Source: Cellvibrionales bacterium UBA1963 | GTDB taxonomy: Bacteria > Pseudomonadota > Gammaproteobacteria > Pseudomonadales > UBA7434 | DNA: 7,442 nucleotides | NCBI GenBank assembly: GCA_002336035.1 | Contig: DDED01000136.1 | Coordinates: 1 to 7,442, forward strand | Direction: 5' to 3' | Notes under the pieces: generated by a model | Told to the model about the DNA's origin: nothing | Databases searched by the model: none | The model's input: the letters and a program-made list of their open reading frames with translations, nothing else | Translations under genes and position numbers: made by a program | In this document: positions 5,760 to 7,442 of the stretch, piece after piece | Numbering within the stretch: position 1 is the stretch's first letter | How the letters are laid out: each line of letters begins with the position of its first letter

Positions 5760-7442
5760 ATGCAAAACTACTCGGCAGTAAAAGACAGTGATAACGAAAA
5801 GCGAATCTTTCATCGCCGACTAAATATATCCATTGCTATGGTATTAATATTTTTCTCTGTTTTAGCTGTTCGCTATGCTGATTTGCAGTTATTTAACTAT
5901 CAAGCTTTTGTCACGCAGTCAGAAAATAATCGTGTGCATGTTCAGGCGATTGCGCCAAAGCGTGGTCTTATTTTCGATAAAAATGGGATTTTACTTGCGG
6001 ACAATCAGCCCAGTTATAATCTGGTCGTTGTTAAAGAGCGTGTCGATAATCTCGAGCAAGTGCTGTCAGATTTGCAGCAGTTATTTGATATTGACGTTAA
6101 CAGCATTGCAAAGTTTAAGCGTCGACTTACCCGTCGAACTCCCTATCAAGCGGTACCGTTAAAGTTTCGGTTGACCGATGACGAAATCAGTCGATTTGCG
6201 GTTAACCGATATCGCTTGGCAGGTATTGAAATAAAAGCACAGTTAGTTAGGCATTATCCGCAAACCAAAAATTTTACCCACGTATTAGGTTATGTTGGAC
6301 GTATTAATGCTGCAGATCAAAACGAGTTTTCAGTGTTGGCCAATGACAAATCCAACTACGCTGCGACCGACTATATAGGAAAACTTGGTGTCGAGAGATT
6401 TTATGAGTCAATATTGCATGGCCAAGTAGGTTCTCAGCAAGTTGAGACGAATGCGCACGGCAAAGTGCTGCGTATTTTAGGTCAGACCAAGCCTCGGCCT
6501 GGTGTCGACCTTCATCTTTATCTTGATGCACATTTGCAGCGAAAGATCACTTCATTAATGGCAGGTAGAAGAGGTTCTGTTGTGGCAATAGATCCTAATA
6601 CGGGCGGCATTCTCGCGATGGTGAGCACCCCTTCTTATGATCCTAATCCGTTTGTGACAGGTATCTCGACGATTAACTATGCGAAGCTCAGAGACTCGCT
6701 TGACTTACCGTTGTTTAATCGTTCTTTGCAGGGTCAGTATCCGCCAGGTTCTACCATTAAGCCGATCATTGGTCTGGCTGGATTGCATTATGAAGTGATT
6801 ACCGCCGATTCTACTGTTCCTGATCCAGGCTGGTACCAGCTTCCAAATGACGAGCGATTTTATCGCGATTGGAAGCGACAAGGGCATGGTCATCGGATTA
6901 ATTTACATGATTCAATTGCTCAAAGTTGCGATGTCTTTTTTTATGACTTAGCTTACCGGTTGGGTGTCGATAATATTCATGATTTTTCGAGTTTATTCGG
7001 GTTAGGTGTCCATTCTGGCATAGACTCAACCAGTGAGCGCAGCGGATTGCTCCCCTCAAGGCAGTGGAAAAAAAATAAAAAGCGCGAGCCTTGGTTTCCC
7101 GGAGAGACATTAAATATAGGCATTGGGCAAGGTTATATGCTGACGACTCCGATACAGCTCGCAGTGGCTACTGCGACAATTGCTAACCGTGGTTATCAGC
7201 CTATTCCAAAGCTAGTCAAACCGGTTAATAACATCAATCTAAATGATGGTGCTAGCGTCCAAAAGGGCATCTTGGCTGACGGAACTTTAAATTTAGCACG
7301 AGATATCAAAGAATCGCATTGGCAACAAATTATTGATGGCATGGAAGCGGTGGTTCATGATTCAAAAAATGGTACGGCTCGTGCAATCGGCCGCGGAATC
7401 AACTACCGTATGGCAGGAAAAACAGGCACTGCTCAGGTGGTT
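5760..7442 (+). CDS. mrdA: Peptidoglycan D,D-transpeptidase PBP2 (MrdA), 3'-truncated by the window edge
   Basis: Class B penicillin-binding protein that cross-links peptidoglycan during cell elongation with RodA and MreB; it is anchored in the inner membrane with its catalytic domain in the periplasm. The frame is open from ATG 5760 to the window end without a stop, giving 561 residues; E. coli PBP2 has 633, so some 70-90 are missing. Domains in order: a short cytoplasmic tail, one membrane helix (about 22-39), the pedestal/dimerisation region opening with APKRGLIFDKNGILLADN (65-82), then the transpeptidase domain from about 270. Catalytic motifs are STIK (331-334) with nucleophile S331, SCD (389-391) in the SxN/SxD position, and KTG (554-556) followed by TAQ. 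The GIGQGYMLTTPIQLA stretch (454-468) is also typical. The ATG has no clear ribosome binding site; a TTG at 5742 is the only earlier start before an in-frame TGA at 5739-5741. rodA is expected downstream. Confidence 0.96.
   Translation, partial: MQNYSAVKDSDNEKRIFHRRLNISIAMVLIFFSVLAVRYADLQLFNYQAFVTQSENNRVHVQAIAPKRGLIFDKNGILLADNQPSYNLVVVKERVDNLEQVLSDLQQLFDIDVNSIAKFKRRLTRRTPYQAVPLKFRLTDDEISRFAVNRYRLAGIEIKAQLVRHYPQTKNFTHVLGYVGRINAADQNEFSVLANDKSNYAATDYIGKLGVERFYESILHGQVGSQQVETNAHGKVLRILGQTKPRPGVDLHLYLDAHLQRKITSLMAGRRGSVVAIDPNTGGILAMVSTPSYDPNPFVTGISTINYAKLRDSLDLPLFNRSLQGQYPPGSTIKPIIGLAGLHYEVITADSTVPDPGWYQLPNDERFYRDWKRQGHGHRINLHDSIAQSCDVFFYDLAYRLGVDNIHDFSSLFGLGVHSGIDSTSERSGLLPSRQWKKNKKREPWFPGETLNIGIGQGYMLTTPIQLAVATATIANRGYQPIPKLVKPVNNINLNDGASVQKGILADGTLNLARDIKESHWQQIIDGMEAVVHDSKNGTARAIGRGINYRMAGKTGTAQVV

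Noticed and set aside
5875..6162. Plus-strand open frame of 95 codons inside the mrdA region
   Set aside because: It is out of frame with the PBP2 reading frame, which is continuous across it and carries the RGLIFDKNG pedestal motif. The alternative translation has no recognisable features.

Overview
This window looks like an ordinary chromosomal segment of a moderate-GC, probably marine or environmental gammaproteobacterium. Every gene is on the + strand, and gene-free stretches are short (the longest is about 150 bases, at 2730-2880). The order proA-nadD-rsfS-rlmH-mrdA is the one I know from Pseudomonas and its relatives, where rodA, a lytic transglycosylase, rlpA and dacA/dacC usually follow. 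The protein sequences are gammaproteobacterial in character: a Pseudomonas-like N-terminus on ProA and a C-terminal HPYHRE in RlmH. Species cannot be assigned from the sequence alone.

Layout. Positions 2-1582 hold the C-terminal part of a long tetratricopeptide-repeat (TPR) protein whose start lies before the window. Four bases later comes wecB (1587-2729), a non-hydrolysing UDP-GlcNAc 2-epimerase. These two appear to be one transcription unit and could be the end of a surface or extracellular polysaccharide locus. A 151-base gap with a candidate extended -10 promoter separates them from proA (2881-4158, proline synthesis). nadD (4161-4835, NAD synthesis) starts with TTG two bases after the proA stop. 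rsfS (4868-5197, ribosome silencing factor, GTG start) and rlmH (5219-5728, 23S rRNA pseudouridine methyltransferase) follow. The elongasome transpeptidase gene mrdA (PBP2) begins at 5760 and runs off the right edge, so it has no stop codon here.

How the genes relate. The proA-nadD-rsfS-rlmH-mrdA run is a conserved housekeeping cluster joining precursor metabolism, ribosome maturation or silencing, and cell-wall elongation. Close spacing suggests co-transcription. A good sigma70-like promoter over the rlmH stop codon suggests mrdA also has its own promoter, possibly giving a nearly leaderless message.

I see no clear sign of a new system, mobile element, CRISPR array, RNA gene or defence island. 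The points worth a second look are modest: the possible leaderless mrdA start, an extra segment of about 14 residues in RlmH, a perfect AT-rich inverted repeat over the nadD stop codon, the coupled TTG start of nadD, a retained putative zinc site in PBP2, and the TPR-epimerase pair next to the housekeeping cluster.
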